64,000 bases of DNA from Hoyosella altamirensis (GCF_014191505.1 NZ_JACHWS010000002.1:930001-994000), one strand, 5' to 3'. Counted from the first letter of the stretch, positions 1-8,853 are shown. Notes: generated from the sequence alone by a model not told the origin. Numbers and translations are program-made.

Positions 1-516
1 GCGCTGGCGGAAATGTTCGCCGCGGGTGCCGCACCCCAGGGGCCGGACGGAAAGATGGAAGGCCTGATCGTCGGGAAGTTATTCGGAATCCCCGAAGCGC
101 ATCTGGCAAACCTGTTGATGCGCATCGAACCGACCTGGCGTGGCAAGACCTTCGACCTGGAGGGCGGGGTCGGCTGGAACAGGCTCGCGCCACTCGCCCG
201 TTTCGTGATGCCCATCATCACCGCGGGCTACCTCGGGCTGCGCCGTGTCGGCGCGGAAATGGAAGGCTTCGACTTCGCGCACGCACTGGCCGCGAGCTGG
301 ATCGAGCCAGACAAGACGGTTCGCGCCCTGGACTACGGAGTACCCGAATACCGCAACCCCAGCATCCGGACATTTCCGATCGCTTGGACCCGCGACGAGG
401 TCGTGGAAGTGGTCCCCGGCGTCTATCTGGGCCGTGCCCTGCTGCGGATGTACGACGACGAAATCCGGCTTATCGCCTACTTTGCGCTGCGCGAGCCGAT
501 CGGCAGCCACCTGTGA
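1..516 (+). CDS. Unknown protein, 5' end outside the window
   Basis: The frame is open from the first base, so only the last 171 residues are present. I do not recognise the family. One apolar stretch near residues 68-84 (around FVMPIITAGYLG) could be a membrane contact; the rest is soluble-looking. Its TGA stop overlaps the GTG start of the following short-chain dehydrogenase (GTGA), so the two are probably translated together and may act in one pathway. No catalytic motif can be named. Confidence 0.7.
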   Translation, partial: ALAEMFAAGAAPQGPDGKMEGLIVGKLFGIPEAHLANLLMRIEPTWRGKTFDLEGGVGWNRLAPLARFVMPIITAGYLGLRRVGAEMEGFDFAHALAASWIEPDKTVRALDYGVPEYRNPSIRTFPIAWTRDEVVEVVPGVYLGRALLRMYDDEIRLIAYFALREPIGSHL

Positions 517-1322
517 TCGAGCTGCGCGGCGCAAAGGTATGCGTCACCGGCGGGGCCCGCGGGATCGGACGGGCCACCGCCGAAGAGCTGATCGCCCGCG
601 GCGCCGAGGTGTGGATCGGCGACCGCGATCTAGCGGCCGTAGAAGGAACCGCCGCCGAGATCGGCGCGACCGCCTATCCTCTCGACGTCACCGATGAGGT
701 CAGCTTCCGCGCCTTTCTGGCCGCCGCGGGAGCCGACGGCCCAATAGACATGCTGGTCAATAATGCCGGTATCCAGCTCATGGGCGGTTTCGCTGATCAG
801 AACCTGGCCGCGGTGCAGCGAGAACTCGCGGTGAACCTCGGCGCTGTCCTTACCGGTGTGCACCTGGTCCTTCCTGGGATGCGACTGCGGCGGCGCGGGC
901 ATATTGTCAATGTCGCTTCCATGGCAGGCAAAGTCACCACACCCGGTATCGCAACCTACTGCGCATCCAAATTCGGCGTCGTGGCCTTCTCTCGTGCCCT
1001 GCGCGCCGAACTCTCGGGCTCGGGCGTCACAGTCACCTCGGTACTGCCCGCCGCCACCCATACCGACCTCACTTCGGGGGTGCGTCTGCGGCTGCAACCC
1101 ACCCTGACACCGCAGCAGGTTGCAACTGCCATCGCCTATAGCGCCCGCCACAACCGTGGCGAGGTGACAGTGCCCCGGTGGCTCGCGCCGCTCGGACTCG
1201 TGGAAGAACTCACGCCGACACCGATCCTGTGGTGGCTCAAACGCTTCGTCGGCGGCGCCGAGTACGGCGGATACGACCCTGTGCAGCGGAAGGACTACCT
1301 GGACCGCATCTATCCAGGGTGA
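513..1322 (+). CDS. Short-chain dehydrogenase/reductase
   Basis: A classical SDR of 269 residues, expected to be an NAD(P)-dependent oxidoreductase. Visible motifs are the Rossmann glycine motif TGGARGIG near residues 10-17, NNAG near 80, a catalytic serine in NVASMAG, and the YCASK active-site Tyr/Lys. An in-frame start upstream exists at 384, but it would run through the previous gene; GTG at 513, overlapping that gene's stop, puts the Rossmann motif at the usual distance from the N-terminus. The C-terminal 70 residues are longer than in minimal SDRs. The substrate cannot be told. Confidence 0.88.
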   Translation: MIELRGAKVCVTGGARGIGRATAEELIARGAEVWIGDRDLAAVEGTAAEIGATAYPLDVTDEVSFRAFLAAAGADGPIDMLVNNAGIQLMGGFADQNLAAVQRELAVNLGAVLTGVHLVLPGMRLRRRGHIVNVASMAGKVTTPGIATYCASKFGVVAFSRALRAELSGSGVTVTSVLPAATHTDLTSGVRLRLQPTLTPQQVATAIAYSARHNRGEVTVPRWLAPLGLVEELTPTPILWWLKRFVGGAEYGGYDPVQRKDYLDRIYPG

Positions 1323-1348
1323 GCCGCTCCACCGTAGTGTGCTGAGGT

Positions 1349-1852
1349 ATGGATCTGGAGGCGTACCGGCACCTCGACCTGACTTACCCGGAGGTTGGAG
1401 CCACCGCGAAACGACTACCCCCGGGATACCGCCACATGGTGGTAAGTCATCGAATCGGTACGGGCAGAGAGTGCTTTGAGCGGGCCGCCGAACGTGTCTC
1501 AGCTTGGGGTATGCAGCGTGGCGTAGGGCTGTCGGTGCGCGCATCCACACCCACGGCGCAGCAGAACACGATCGCGGAAATGCGAATGTTGTGGATGCGC
1601 ATCCCGTGCCGGGTTGTGTATGTGGTGCGCGAAGACGATTGCAGCGGGTTCGCGTACGGCACGCTGCCGGGGCATCCCGTAAGTGGGGAAGAACTGTTTC
1701 TCGTTCACATCGATCCGCAGAGTGGTGCGGTTTTCGCCTCGGTCACCGCGTTCTCACGCCCAGCGTCCGCTTTCGTGAAGTTGCTTGGCCCGCTCGCTGG
1801 ATGGGGACAGAAGCTAGCCGCCCGAATGTACGTGCGCGCTCTGGTCCGTTGA
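1349..1852 (+). CDS. DUF1990 (UPF0548) family protein
   Basis: A 167-residue protein resembling the DUF1990 family: an opening LTYPEVGAT motif, YRHMVVSHRIG, and the later FAYGTLPGHPVSGEE segment. The function of the family is not established. The ATG start gives the usual full-length protein. It is followed after 10 bp by the convergent end of the pknK-like gene, so it is probably the last gene of the short plus-strand cluster. No signal peptide is visible. Confidence 0.8.
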   Translation: MDLEAYRHLDLTYPEVGATAKRLPPGYRHMVVSHRIGTGRECFERAAERVSAWGMQRGVGLSVRASTPTAQQNTIAEMRMLWMRIPCRVVYVVREDDCSGFAYGTLPGHPVSGEELFLVHIDPQSGAVFASVTAFSRPASAFVKLLGPLAGWGQKLAARMYVRALVR

Positions 1853-1862
1853 GGTTCTCCGG

Positions 1863-4800
1863 TTACGCAGACGTGGCGCTATCCGACGGGCCATCGTCAC
1901 GAAGCAGTTGCGTAAGGCCGAGATTCGCGCAAAGGCGAGCAGCGGGCGCGAGCACCGCAGCAGATTCTTCGGAGTGGCCGGCAGCATGGAGGCACGTGGC
2001 GTGCAAAAGCTGCGCTTGGAGAAGCGCCCTGGGCCGGCGTGCGTCTGCGAGTCGGTTGACCAGATTCTTCGCATGGCGGCATGCGTCTTCGATCTCAGCG
2101 GGGTCGCCGCATCGGATATTCGTGCGAAGCGCAGAATTGATTCCGAGTTCAGCCGTACGCAGGGCGATTGCGTAGTTCTCCGTATCGCTATCGGGGTAGG
2201 TCGGGACGTGCAGGTAGCCCTGGTGGAGCCCGGCGCGAACCCGTTCGTTTTCTATCCTTGCGGCCAGCCGCGGCAAGGAGAGCGCCTGGGCAATGCGGGT
2301 ACCGTCCTGAAGACGAGCGGAAGCCGCTTCGAGGTTTTTCCGCAAGGCCTTGACGCGCGATCCCGTTCCGTAGCTAGCCAGCATGAAGTCAACGGTTCCG
2401 CCCTCAGGTCCGAGCGCATAGCTGTCGTCGAGCAGCCTCTCAGCCTCGTCTATCGCGCCCTGTTCGTACAGCAGGTCACCGAGAACGGCGCTGGCGAGCC
2501 TGGCCGCGTGCGAATTGGCGCCGCCGGTCGAGGTGAGTGCCGTATTCAGCGCCGTTCTGAAATGCAGTTCAGCTGCCGCGATATCGAGTTGCTCGTGTGC
2601 TGCCAGACCAGCGATGCAGTTCCCGTAGACGACGGTGAACGGTCCCTCTGTGTGGTCGAAGTAGCGGCGTGCTCGTTCGTGCCATTTTTGTGCGGAATCG
2701 AAATCGAAGTCGTAGTACGCCTCGGCTGACGCAACGTTTGCTGCGGCGGCGGCAACGAAAGGCCGCAAAGACTGTGGACGCATCAGGCAGTCTTTGATGG
2801 AGTCCCGGATCCCGTCAGGGCGGTCCTTGAATAGTTCGCGGATCCCCTGCAGGAGCGCTGTTTCGCGTGATACTGAGTCACGCTCACTATCGGACAGCGA
2901 TGCCGCTTCAAGGCCTGACGCAATTGCGCTGAATGTGTCATCCAGCTGCTGATCGGGGCGGCGGAGCAGCACCTGGGCCCACGCTAAGTTGAGGAGAAGG
3001 CGTGGGCGCGTGGCCACGAGCTGGGGCGACAATTTGGAAGTCAATCCAACAATGGTTGATAGGTGTGAAAGCTCCAGAAGATCAATTCCGGAACTCTCCA
3101 CGAGGTCAGCGGCCAAGTCGGCGGCCCCTGCCGCGACTGCGTGATCGACGGCTTCGCGGAGCATCGAATGGGCAGCGAACCAGTTGGCGGCGATACGGTG
3201 CAATTCGGTAGCCCGCCCAGGGTGGTCGCGCTCGAGTCGGCGCTGCAAGAATTCCGCGAAGAGGTGGTGGTAGCGGAACCACTGGCGTTCCTCGTCGAGC
3301 GCATAGAGGAACAGGTCGTTGTCTTCGATTTCCTCCAGTCTGGCCTGGCCATGAAGGGTGCCGCTGAGGCTTTCCGCCAGGCTGTCGCAGACCCGTTCTG
3401 TCACCGAGATCGACAGCATAAAGTCCAATGTGGGCGGGTCGAGAGTGTTGAGCACGTTCTCTGCAAGATATTCGGCGATGGCGCGATGCCGCCCCGACAA
3501 GTGGCTGATCAGTTCGGCGGGATTGTCCTTGCCACGTAACGAAAGTGACGCTAGTTGCAGTGCGGCAACCCAGCCGTCGGTGGTGGCGCACAATGCCGCG
3601 GCATCCGCAGGGGTTAGCGGGGCATCGCCAGATTCGGCGAGGAACTGCTCGGCTTCTTGAACGTCGAACCGGAGATCACGGGCGTCGACCTCGATGAGTT
3701 CTCCCCGCACACGCATTCGTCCCAGAGGCAGACCCGACCGCGAGCGGCTCGTGACGATCAGTGTCAGATGGTGGCAGCCGTTGTCGAGGAGGTATTCCAC
3801 GGCCCCGATCGTCGCTTTCGAGGTGACTCGGTGCCAGTCATCGAGCACCACCGTGATGTGCTCGCCGCTCTCATGGATCTCGTTGATGAGCGCCGTCAGG
3901 ACATACCGCTGGGCTTCACTGCCGTGTTCCTCGAGTGTCTGCTCCAGACCCGCGGCCACTATCGGTTTCGCTTTCCGGACCGCCTCGATCAGATGTGCAA
4001 GGAACCATACGGCGTTGTTGTCGTCCGCGTCGATACTTAGCCACGTCCACTGTTCGCCCTGTTCTCGAAGCATGTGGCACCACTGGCTTGCCAGCGTGGT
4101 TTTGCCGAATCCGGCTGGCGCGTGAATGACGATCAGGCGGTGGCGTTCTCCATCAATAGCGTGGAGGAGCCGATCGCGCTGCACGAGCGTCCGAGGGGTT
4201 GTTGGTGGCCGGAACTTCGTCGGGGCTGTAGGTGGAGCCAGTTGTGTCGCGCCCGGACGGCCCACACCCATTGCTGGAGACTTCTGTATGGGCGGTTCGT
4301 CGAGCTCTCCCGACCGTGTAGGAGACTGGCCGAGGATGGCCATCTCATCGCTGCCAAGCCGGTGGCTCTTCTGGACCGCGCGGAGCAGTTCGCCGAACTG
4401 CGCTGCTGATTGAGGCCGCTGCTCAGGCTCGATCGCCATCGCATCCTCTATGACCCGGCAGAAGTCATCTGGCACCCCGTATGGCCGGAGGTCCGGTACA
4501 GGTTCACTGGTGATCCGAAGAAACTGTGCAACGACCTTCTCCCCAGCCTTGCGCGTGAACGCCGCCTGGCCGGTGAGGAGGCAGTAGAGCGTCGCGGCGA
4601 GTCCGTACACGTCCGAGGAGACCGACGGTGTGTCACCACCCAGAATTTCCGGTGCGGTGAATGCGGGCGTGCCTGCGCCGAGTCCTTGCGTGGTTTCGAA
4701 CGCACCCGCCATGCGAGCGATCCCGAAGTCGGTCAGTTGGGGTTCTCCGTAGCTGGTGAGCAGTATGTTCGCTGGCTTCACGTCGCGATGGAGAATGCCG

Positions 4801-5240
4801 TGCTGGTGTGCGGTTGCGAGCGCACCCGCGAGCCGGACGCCGATCCGGAGCACTTCGGGCCATTCGATTGGCCCCGATTTGTTGAGTACCGCCTGTAAAG
4901 AACCGTACGCGTGGAAGGGCATCGCCAGGTACGGGCGGCCGGCAAAGGTCACTCCGGCGTGAAGCACGTCGACGACATGCGGGTGGCCTGATAACCGCGC
5001 CATTGCGTGCTCCTCGCGGAGGAACCGTGCACGACTCGATTCATCGAGCTCGGAATGCAATATTTTGACAGCAACTGAACGCCCGAGTGACGTTTCCTGG
5101 CACCGGTACACCACGCCGTAGGCGCCACGGCCGATCTCGGTAGCAGAATCAAACCCCTCGTCAGCGAGTTCGGCGGCAATACCCAAAGGAATGCCCGACG
5201 GAAGGTCCTGCTGAGTCTCCTCAGGTTCGCGCGTGCTCAT
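1863..5240 (-). CDS. pknK: PknK-like Ser/Thr kinase fused to MalT-type ATPase
   Basis: 1125 residues, close to mycobacterial PknK (about 1110). The N-terminal Hanks-type kinase is complete: glycine loop IGRGAYGVV at 36-44, ATP lysine K59, catalytic HRDVKPAN at 151-158 (D153), DFG at 171-173 and a TPAF activation-segment end. A linker of about 50 residues leads to a STAND/MalT-like NTPase with Walker A APAGFGKTT at 374-382 and a VVLDDWH Walker B, then a long helical TPR-like region. No C-terminal LuxR HTH is evident, so it probably signals through protein contacts. No membrane segment is seen, so it should be cytosolic. Start is ATG at 5240, divergent from the tetR gene. Confidence 0.9.
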   Translation of the reverse strand: MSTREPEETQQDLPSGIPLGIAAELADEGFDSATEIGRGAYGVVYRCQETSLGRSVAVKILHSELDESSRARFLREEHAMARLSGHPHVVDVLHAGVTFAGRPYLAMPFHAYGSLQAVLNKSGPIEWPEVLRIGVRLAGALATAHQHGILHRDVKPANILLTSYGEPQLTDFGIARMAGAFETTQGLGAGTPAFTAPEILGGDTPSVSSDVYGLAATLYCLLTGQAAFTRKAGEKVVAQFLRITSEPVPDLRPYGVPDDFCRVIEDAMAIEPEQRPQSAAQFGELLRAVQKSHRLGSDEMAILGQSPTRSGELDEPPIQKSPAMGVGRPGATQLAPPTAPTKFRPPTTPRTLVQRDRLLHAIDGERHRLIVIHAPAGFGKTTLASQWCHMLREQGEQWTWLSIDADDNNAVWFLAHLIEAVRKAKPIVAAGLEQTLEEHGSEAQRYVLTALINEIHESGEHITVVLDDWHRVTSKATIGAVEYLLDNGCHHLTLIVTSRSRSGLPLGRMRVRGELIEVDARDLRFDVQEAEQFLAESGDAPLTPADAAALCATTDGWVAALQLASLSLRGKDNPAELISHLSGRHRAIAEYLAENVLNTLDPPTLDFMLSISVTERVCDSLAESLSGTLHGQARLEEIEDNDLFLYALDEERQWFRYHHLFAEFLQRRLERDHPGRATELHRIAANWFAAHSMLREAVDHAVAAGAADLAADLVESSGIDLLELSHLSTIVGLTSKLSPQLVATRPRLLLNLAWAQVLLRRPDQQLDDTFSAIASGLEAASLSDSERDSVSRETALLQGIRELFKDRPDGIRDSIKDCLMRPQSLRPFVAAAAANVASAEAYYDFDFDSAQKWHERARRYFDHTEGPFTVVYGNCIAGLAAHEQLDIAAAELHFRTALNTALTSTGGANSHAARLASAVLGDLLYEQGAIDEAERLLDDSYALGPEGGTVDFMLASYGTGSRVKALRKNLEAASARLQDGTRIAQALSLPRLAARIENERVRAGLHQGYLHVPTYPDSDTENYAIALRTAELGINSALRTNIRCGDPAEIEDACRHAKNLVNRLADARRPRALLQAQLLHATCLHAAGHSEESAAVLAPAARLCANLGLTQLLRDDGPSDSATSA

Positions 5241-5365
5241 CGGCGAAACACCCCGGTCCCAGGCGTCAACCGTGCTGTCGAAACTCTGTCCTGTCCAAAT
5301 TCTACGTCAGGCGACGATCTTAGTTTCGATTCTCAGCCGGGAATCCAACAGCGCTAGTAGATCGA

Positions 5366-5385
5366 TCAGTATACTGAAATTCAGT
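5366..5385. promoter_or_regulatory. Composite palindrome, probable TetR operator
   Basis: TCAGTATACTGAAATTCAGT contains two overlapping inverted repeats: the perfect 12-bp TCAGTATACTGA (5366-5377) and ACTGAAATTCAGT (5373-5385). A -10-like TATACT (5370-5375) lies inside the first. It ends 18 bp before the tetR ATG, in the gap divergent from pknK, as expected for an autoregulatory site. Confidence 0.55.
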
Positions 5386-5403
5386 CGCCTGAGGGGAGGC
5401 CGA

Positions 5404-5982
5404 ATGTCAGCACGAGAGTGCCTCATCACAGCCACGATCGACCTGGTCCGCCGTCACGGTGTCGCTGCGACCGGGCTTGCGGAACTGATCGAACGCAGCG
5501 GCCGGTCACGCCGCACGATTTACCTCAACTTTCCCGAGGGGAAGGCGGAACTGGTCGCAGCCGCGGTGAGCGCAGCAGGAGCCGCTGGGGCGCAAATGAT
5601 CAGATCCTTCGCAGAGAAGCCGACCATCGGGGCAGCCTTCGCCGCTTTTGCAGACACATGGACCCAGGTCCTCACAGACAGTGGTTTCACTGCGGGATGC
5701 CCGATCGTTGCCGCAACGCTCGGGCGTTCCGACGCTCCCGAGGCGGCTGACGCTGCTGGAGAGGCTTTCCGCGATTGGGAGACGATCCTCGCGACGCGCC
5801 TTCAGGAGGACGGCGTTGCCCCAGAGGCGGCGCAGTCGCTCGCGACCACCATCATCGCCGCGACCGAGGGCGCGGTGATCATGTCGCTTGCTGCGCAATC
5901 AACCGCGCCGCTCGAGCGCACTAGTCAGCAAATCGCCACGCTGATCGAGCACCAACTCCGAGCGGGCGCACCCGCAGTGTAG
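5404..5982 (+). CDS. TetR family transcriptional regulator
   Basis: 192 residues. The N-terminal HTH shows LITATIDLVRRHGV followed by LIERSGRSRRTIYLNF, the usual TetR recognition-helix pattern. The ligand domain contains GFTAGCPIVAATLGRS, typical of the LmrA/YxaF-like subgroup. An in-frame start exists at 5233, but it would read through the palindrome and promoter; ATG 5404, preceded by GAGGGGAGG, begins the normal TetR N-terminus. It converges on the OYE-Ddn gene and may control itself, that gene or pknK. The ligand is unknown. Confidence 0.88.
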   Translation: MSARECLITATIDLVRRHGVAATGLAELIERSGRSRRTIYLNFPEGKAELVAAAVSAAGAAGAQMIRSFAEKPTIGAAFAAFADTWTQVLTDSGFTAGCPIVAATLGRSDAPEAADAAGEAFRDWETILATRLQEDGVAPEAAQSLATTIIAATEGAVIMSLAAQSTAPLERTSQQIATLIEHQLRAGAPAV

Positions 5983-6010
5983 AGCCCGCGCGGAGTTCGT
6001 TTTCGGGCTC
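5982..6010. terminator. Bidirectional hairpin between convergent genes
   Basis: GAGCCCG (5982-5988) pairs with CGGGCTC (6004-6010) across a 15-nt loop. The hairpin overlaps the last base of tetR and the stop of the OYE fusion gene. No U-tract follows beyond a short T run in the loop. Confidence 0.4.
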
Positions 6011-7796
6011 AGGAGTCGGTAAACGAGATCCGCACGGATATCGGCGTGCTTTGCAGAGCCTGAAATCCGGCAGCAGTAATACTTGAGATTGCCTGAGGAC
6101 CGAACGTCCGGGCGCGAGCGGTGACGTCGTCTTCGGGCCGGAATTCCGCGATTCCGGTGCGCCAGCGGTTGCCTTGCCGGATTCTGACTGTGGGGTTGGC
6201 AGTGATGTTGAGTCCCCATCCGGATCGTTTGCCGTGCTGGGAGATCACCCAGGCACCGGTCTCGTCGAAGGCTGCGGAGACGGGTACACGGCGTGTCTGC
6301 CCAGACTTACGGCCGATCGTCTCGAGTTCGGTGGCGAATGATGTGCGTAAACCCAGGCTGCTGAGAACACGGACAGCAGGGTTGGCGATGTAGCGCCCGA
6401 CTGCACGTTCAAACTTGAACTTACGCAGCGTTTTGTCTTTCGTGGACGAGTCTGGCGCGGATGAGCGGCGGCTGCGGAACGCGTCGAATCCGTTGCGCTG
6501 CACCATAGTCACTGCAGTACGCCATTTGGCGCGGGAAGGATCGGTGTCCGCGCCGGCGCCGAGGCGGTGCAACTGGTCGGTGTGCCACTGCAGATCAAGT
6601 GCGCCATCGAAGGCTTTCAGTGGACCACCCGCGAACTGTCGCGGCAGGCCGAGCGTAACGCGTGGTGAGTTGAGCCGTTCGCTGCGCTGCTGCAGCAGCG
6701 CCTCTGCCGCCTCAGGGATGACCGCCGCTGGCCGGCCGATCCCCACGACGTCACAGTCACCGCTTCGGACTGCCTCGCTCATTCCGGAGAATGTACGGAA
6801 GCCACCAGTCACAGCGAGCGGCACGCCTGCGGTCACGCTGCGAACGGTACGGGCATATTCGAGGAAGTACGCTTCCCGTGCCTGAGTGCTCGTGGACGCA
6901 ACTTTCGGGCGCCCCATCATCGCGGGGGATTCGTAACTGCCACCGCTGATTTCGATCAGGTCGATACCTTCACTCGCCAGCCGCTGGGCGACCAGCCGTG
7001 ATTCGTCCTCCGTGAACCCGCCGCGCTGGAAGTCAGCGGAGTTGAGCTTGATGCCGACTGCGAAGCCAGGACTGACGGCACTCCGGATTCGCCGGACTAT
7101 TTCGAGGACGAACCGCATGCGGCGCTCCGTGTCACCGCCCCATTGATCCTCACGCTGGTTGGCGAGCGGTGACAGAAACTGGGAGACCAGGTAGCCGTGC
7201 GCGCCGTGGATCTGCACACCGTTGAATCCTGCGGTTTCCGCGATGTGCGCGACACGGGCGAAACGATCGATGATGTCTTCGATCTCGGCATGCGTCAGCT
7301 CACGGGGCACCGGTATGCCCGGAATGTTCGGCGCAATCGCTGACGGTGCCACCGGCTTGCTTCGTGAAGCGAGTGGATTCGCCTGGCGTCCAGGATGATT
7401 GATCTGCATCCAGATCGGCGTGCCACCGTCCTGTGCTGATTTCGCCCACCTGGTCAAAGCGTCGAGGTCGGTCCGGCTGTCGACGACAACATTCCCAGGT
7501 TCGCCCAGGTGTGCGCGATCGACCATCACGTTGCCAGTGATTACGAGACCGAATCCGCCTGTGCCCCAGCGTGTATAGAGCCGTTCGAGTCGTATGCCGG
7601 GTCCGTGCGTGCTGTCGCCGAGTCCCTCGCTGAGTGCCGCCTTCATCAGCCGGTTAGGAAGTACCTGCCCGCAGGGCAGAGGCAGTGGATCACTCAGCGA
7701 GTCGCCCGCGAGGGCAACTGTCTGAGTGGCGTGGGCAGGGTGCGCAGTGCCTGCCCCGTCAGTCCCGCCTGTCCTGTCAGCACGACGCTGTGCCAT
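6009..7796 (-). CDS. OYE-type flavin reductase fused to Ddn-like (DUF385) domain
   Basis: 595 residues in one uninterrupted frame. Residues about 35-400 are an Old Yellow Enzyme/NADH:flavin oxidoreductase barrel that should bind FMN and reduce activated C=C bonds: MQINHPGRQ near 130, the HGAHGYL active-site histidine motif at 197-203, and phosphate-binding VGIGRP near 351-356. After a Ser/Asp/Lys-rich linker (about 442-455), residues 462-595 resemble the deazaflavin (F420)-dependent nitroreductase family: ETIGRKSGQTRRVPV and NITANPTVRIR. ATG 7796 is preceded by GGAGGT at good spacing; an in-frame TTG 12 bases further up is part of that ribosome site. The fusion suggests two reductase chemistries on one substrate type. 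The cofactor of the second domain is inferred from family only. Confidence 0.85.
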   Translation of the reverse strand: MAQRRADRTGGTDGAGTAHPAHATQTVALAGDSLSDPLPLPCGQVLPNRLMKAALSEGLGDSTHGPGIRLERLYTRWGTGGFGLVITGNVMVDRAHLGEPGNVVVDSRTDLDALTRWAKSAQDGGTPIWMQINHPGRQANPLASRSKPVAPSAIAPNIPGIPVPRELTHAEIEDIIDRFARVAHIAETAGFNGVQIHGAHGYLVSQFLSPLANQREDQWGGDTERRMRFVLEIVRRIRSAVSPGFAVGIKLNSADFQRGGFTEDESRLVAQRLASEGIDLIEISGGSYESPAMMGRPKVASTSTQAREAYFLEYARTVRSVTAGVPLAVTGGFRTFSGMSEAVRSGDCDVVGIGRPAAVIPEAAEALLQQRSERLNSPRVTLGLPRQFAGGPLKAFDGALDLQWHTDQLHRLGAGADTDPSRAKWRTAVTMVQRNGFDAFRSRRSSAPDSSTKDKTLRKFKFERAVGRYIANPAVRVLSSLGLRTSFATELETIGRKSGQTRRVPVSAAFDETGAWVISQHGKRSGWGLNITANPTVRIRQGNRWRTGIAEFRPEDDVTARARTFGPQAISSITAAGFQALQSTPISVRISFTDS

Positions 7797-7809
7797 ACGA
7801 ACCTCCAAG

Positions 7810-7827
7810 GTATACCGAACGGTTTAC
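7810..7827. promoter_or_regulatory. TetR/NemR-like operator, promoter-proximal copy
   Basis: GTATACCGAACGGTTTAC fits GTAnACCGnnCGGTnTAC, an imperfect 18-bp palindrome. It lies 13 bp upstream of the OYE-Ddn ATG, next to its ribosome site. A second copy starts 28 bp further out. NemR boxes upstream of OYE-type nemA genes have a related TAGACC...GGTCTA form. Confidence 0.55.
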
Positions 7828-7837
7828 CAGGAGCTTA

Positions 7838-7855
7838 GTAGACCGAGCGGTTTAC
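7838..7855. promoter_or_regulatory. TetR/NemR-like operator, distal copy
   Basis: GTAGACCGAGCGGTTTAC, the same 18-bp palindromic pattern as the proximal copy, 28 bp away start to start. It overlaps a possible minus-strand promoter (TTGTGG, 17 bp, TAAGCT), which would suit repression of the OYE-Ddn gene. Confidence 0.55.
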
Positions 7856-7924
7856 CACAATCCCAGGGATCCGTTCTTGTGCCCAGGGACTTCCCGGCAG
7901 GCTCGAGACTGAGGAGACTCGGTC

Positions 7925-8047
7925 ATGGTGGATGATCAGTATCGGAGATTCCGGGTGACGCTCAAGCGTCCGGCAGGCGAGAAAGGCGGCAGTACATGGT
8001 TGGTGCTGGCGGAATGTGGCGGCGGGGTGCTGCCCTCGGCGGGTTAG
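7925..8047 (+). CDS. Possible 40-residue small protein
   Basis: ATG 7925, preceded by GGAGA at a fair distance, opens a 40-codon frame (MVDDQYRRFRV...) ending in TAG inside the start of the hydrolase gene, in another frame. It resembles nothing I know. It could be a leader peptide coupling translation to the hydrolase, or chance. Low confidence. Confidence 0.2.
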   Translation: MVDDQYRRFRVTLKRPAGEKGGSTWLVLAECGGGVLPSAG

Positions 8048-8829
8048 GTCTGGCCGTTGCGGGGTCGACCGCGTGGGCGATGCACCGCAGACTCATCTAC
8101 TATCCCGACGATCTTCCAGTCCCGCCCGCGTCAGCGCTCATCCATGGTGCGGAGGACGTGCAGTTCACTACCGACGACGGGCTGACGCTGCACGCCTGGT
8201 TCGTTCCGCCGGCCACTGATGTGACGAGCCGCGATGTCACCGTGCTCATGGCGCACGGCAATGCCGGAAACCGAGCGGATCGCGCACCGCTGGCCGCAGA
8301 GCTGGCGCGCCGCGGCATCGCCACCTTGCTCCTCGATTACCGCGGTTATGGGGGCAATGCGGGCCAGCCATCCGAGCAGGGCCTCGCGCTCGATGCCCGC
8401 GCGGCCTACTGGTACCTCCGCAACAATCGCGGCGTCGCCCCAGAGCGGATGATCTACTTCGGTGAAAGCCTCGGATGTGGAGTCGTGGCGGAACTCGCGC
8501 TGCGCTACCCGCCCGGCGGCTTGGTCTTGCGCTCGCCGTTTACCGACCTGGTAGAAGTTGCCAAGCTGCACTACCCGATGATCCCGGCGCAATTGCTCCT
8601 GCGCGACCGCTTCCGAGTCCTCGAAGCTGTCCGGAAGATCACGGTCCCCACGGTGGTTGTGTACGGCGCCTCGGATGTCATTATTCCAGCTGAGATGAGC
8701 GCCAAGGTCGCGGACGCCACCAGGAATCTGAACAGCACCGTCGTGATGCCCGGGGTGGGGCACAACGACCCGCACATGCTTGTCGGCGAGGACCTGATCG
8801 ACGCCGTGGAGTCTCTTATCCCGGACTAG
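7996..8829 (+). CDS. Alpha/beta hydrolase, membrane-anchored (BEM46-like)
   Basis: 277 residues. The N-terminus (about 8-28) is an uncleaved-looking apolar segment after two arginines, so the protein is probably anchored in the membrane with the enzyme outside. The hydrolase core shows the HGNAGN oxyanion region near 88, the GESLG nucleophile elbow (Ser near 159), an Asp in YGASDVI and a final GVGHND histidine. This matches the BEM46/ABHD13-like group of serine hydrolases, whose substrates are mostly unknown. It stands alone in the plus direction. Confidence 0.82.
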   Translation: MVGAGGMWRRGAALGGLGLAVAGSTAWAMHRRLIYYPDDLPVPPASALIHGAEDVQFTTDDGLTLHAWFVPPATDVTSRDVTVLMAHGNAGNRADRAPLAAELARRGIATLLLDYRGYGGNAGQPSEQGLALDARAAYWYLRNNRGVAPERMIYFGESLGCGVVAELALRYPPGGLVLRSPFTDLVEVAKLHYPMIPAQLLLRDRFRVLEAVRKITVPTVVVYGASDVIIPAEMSAKVADATRNLNSTVVMPGVGHNDPHMLVGEDLIDAVESLIPD

Positions 8830-8853
8830 TCACAAGAATCTCACTAATTCTAG

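Noticed and set aside
630-1550. A 306-codon minus-strand frame
   Set aside because: Lies opposite an SDR and a DUF1990 gene with clear motifs; composition is typical of an antisense shadow.
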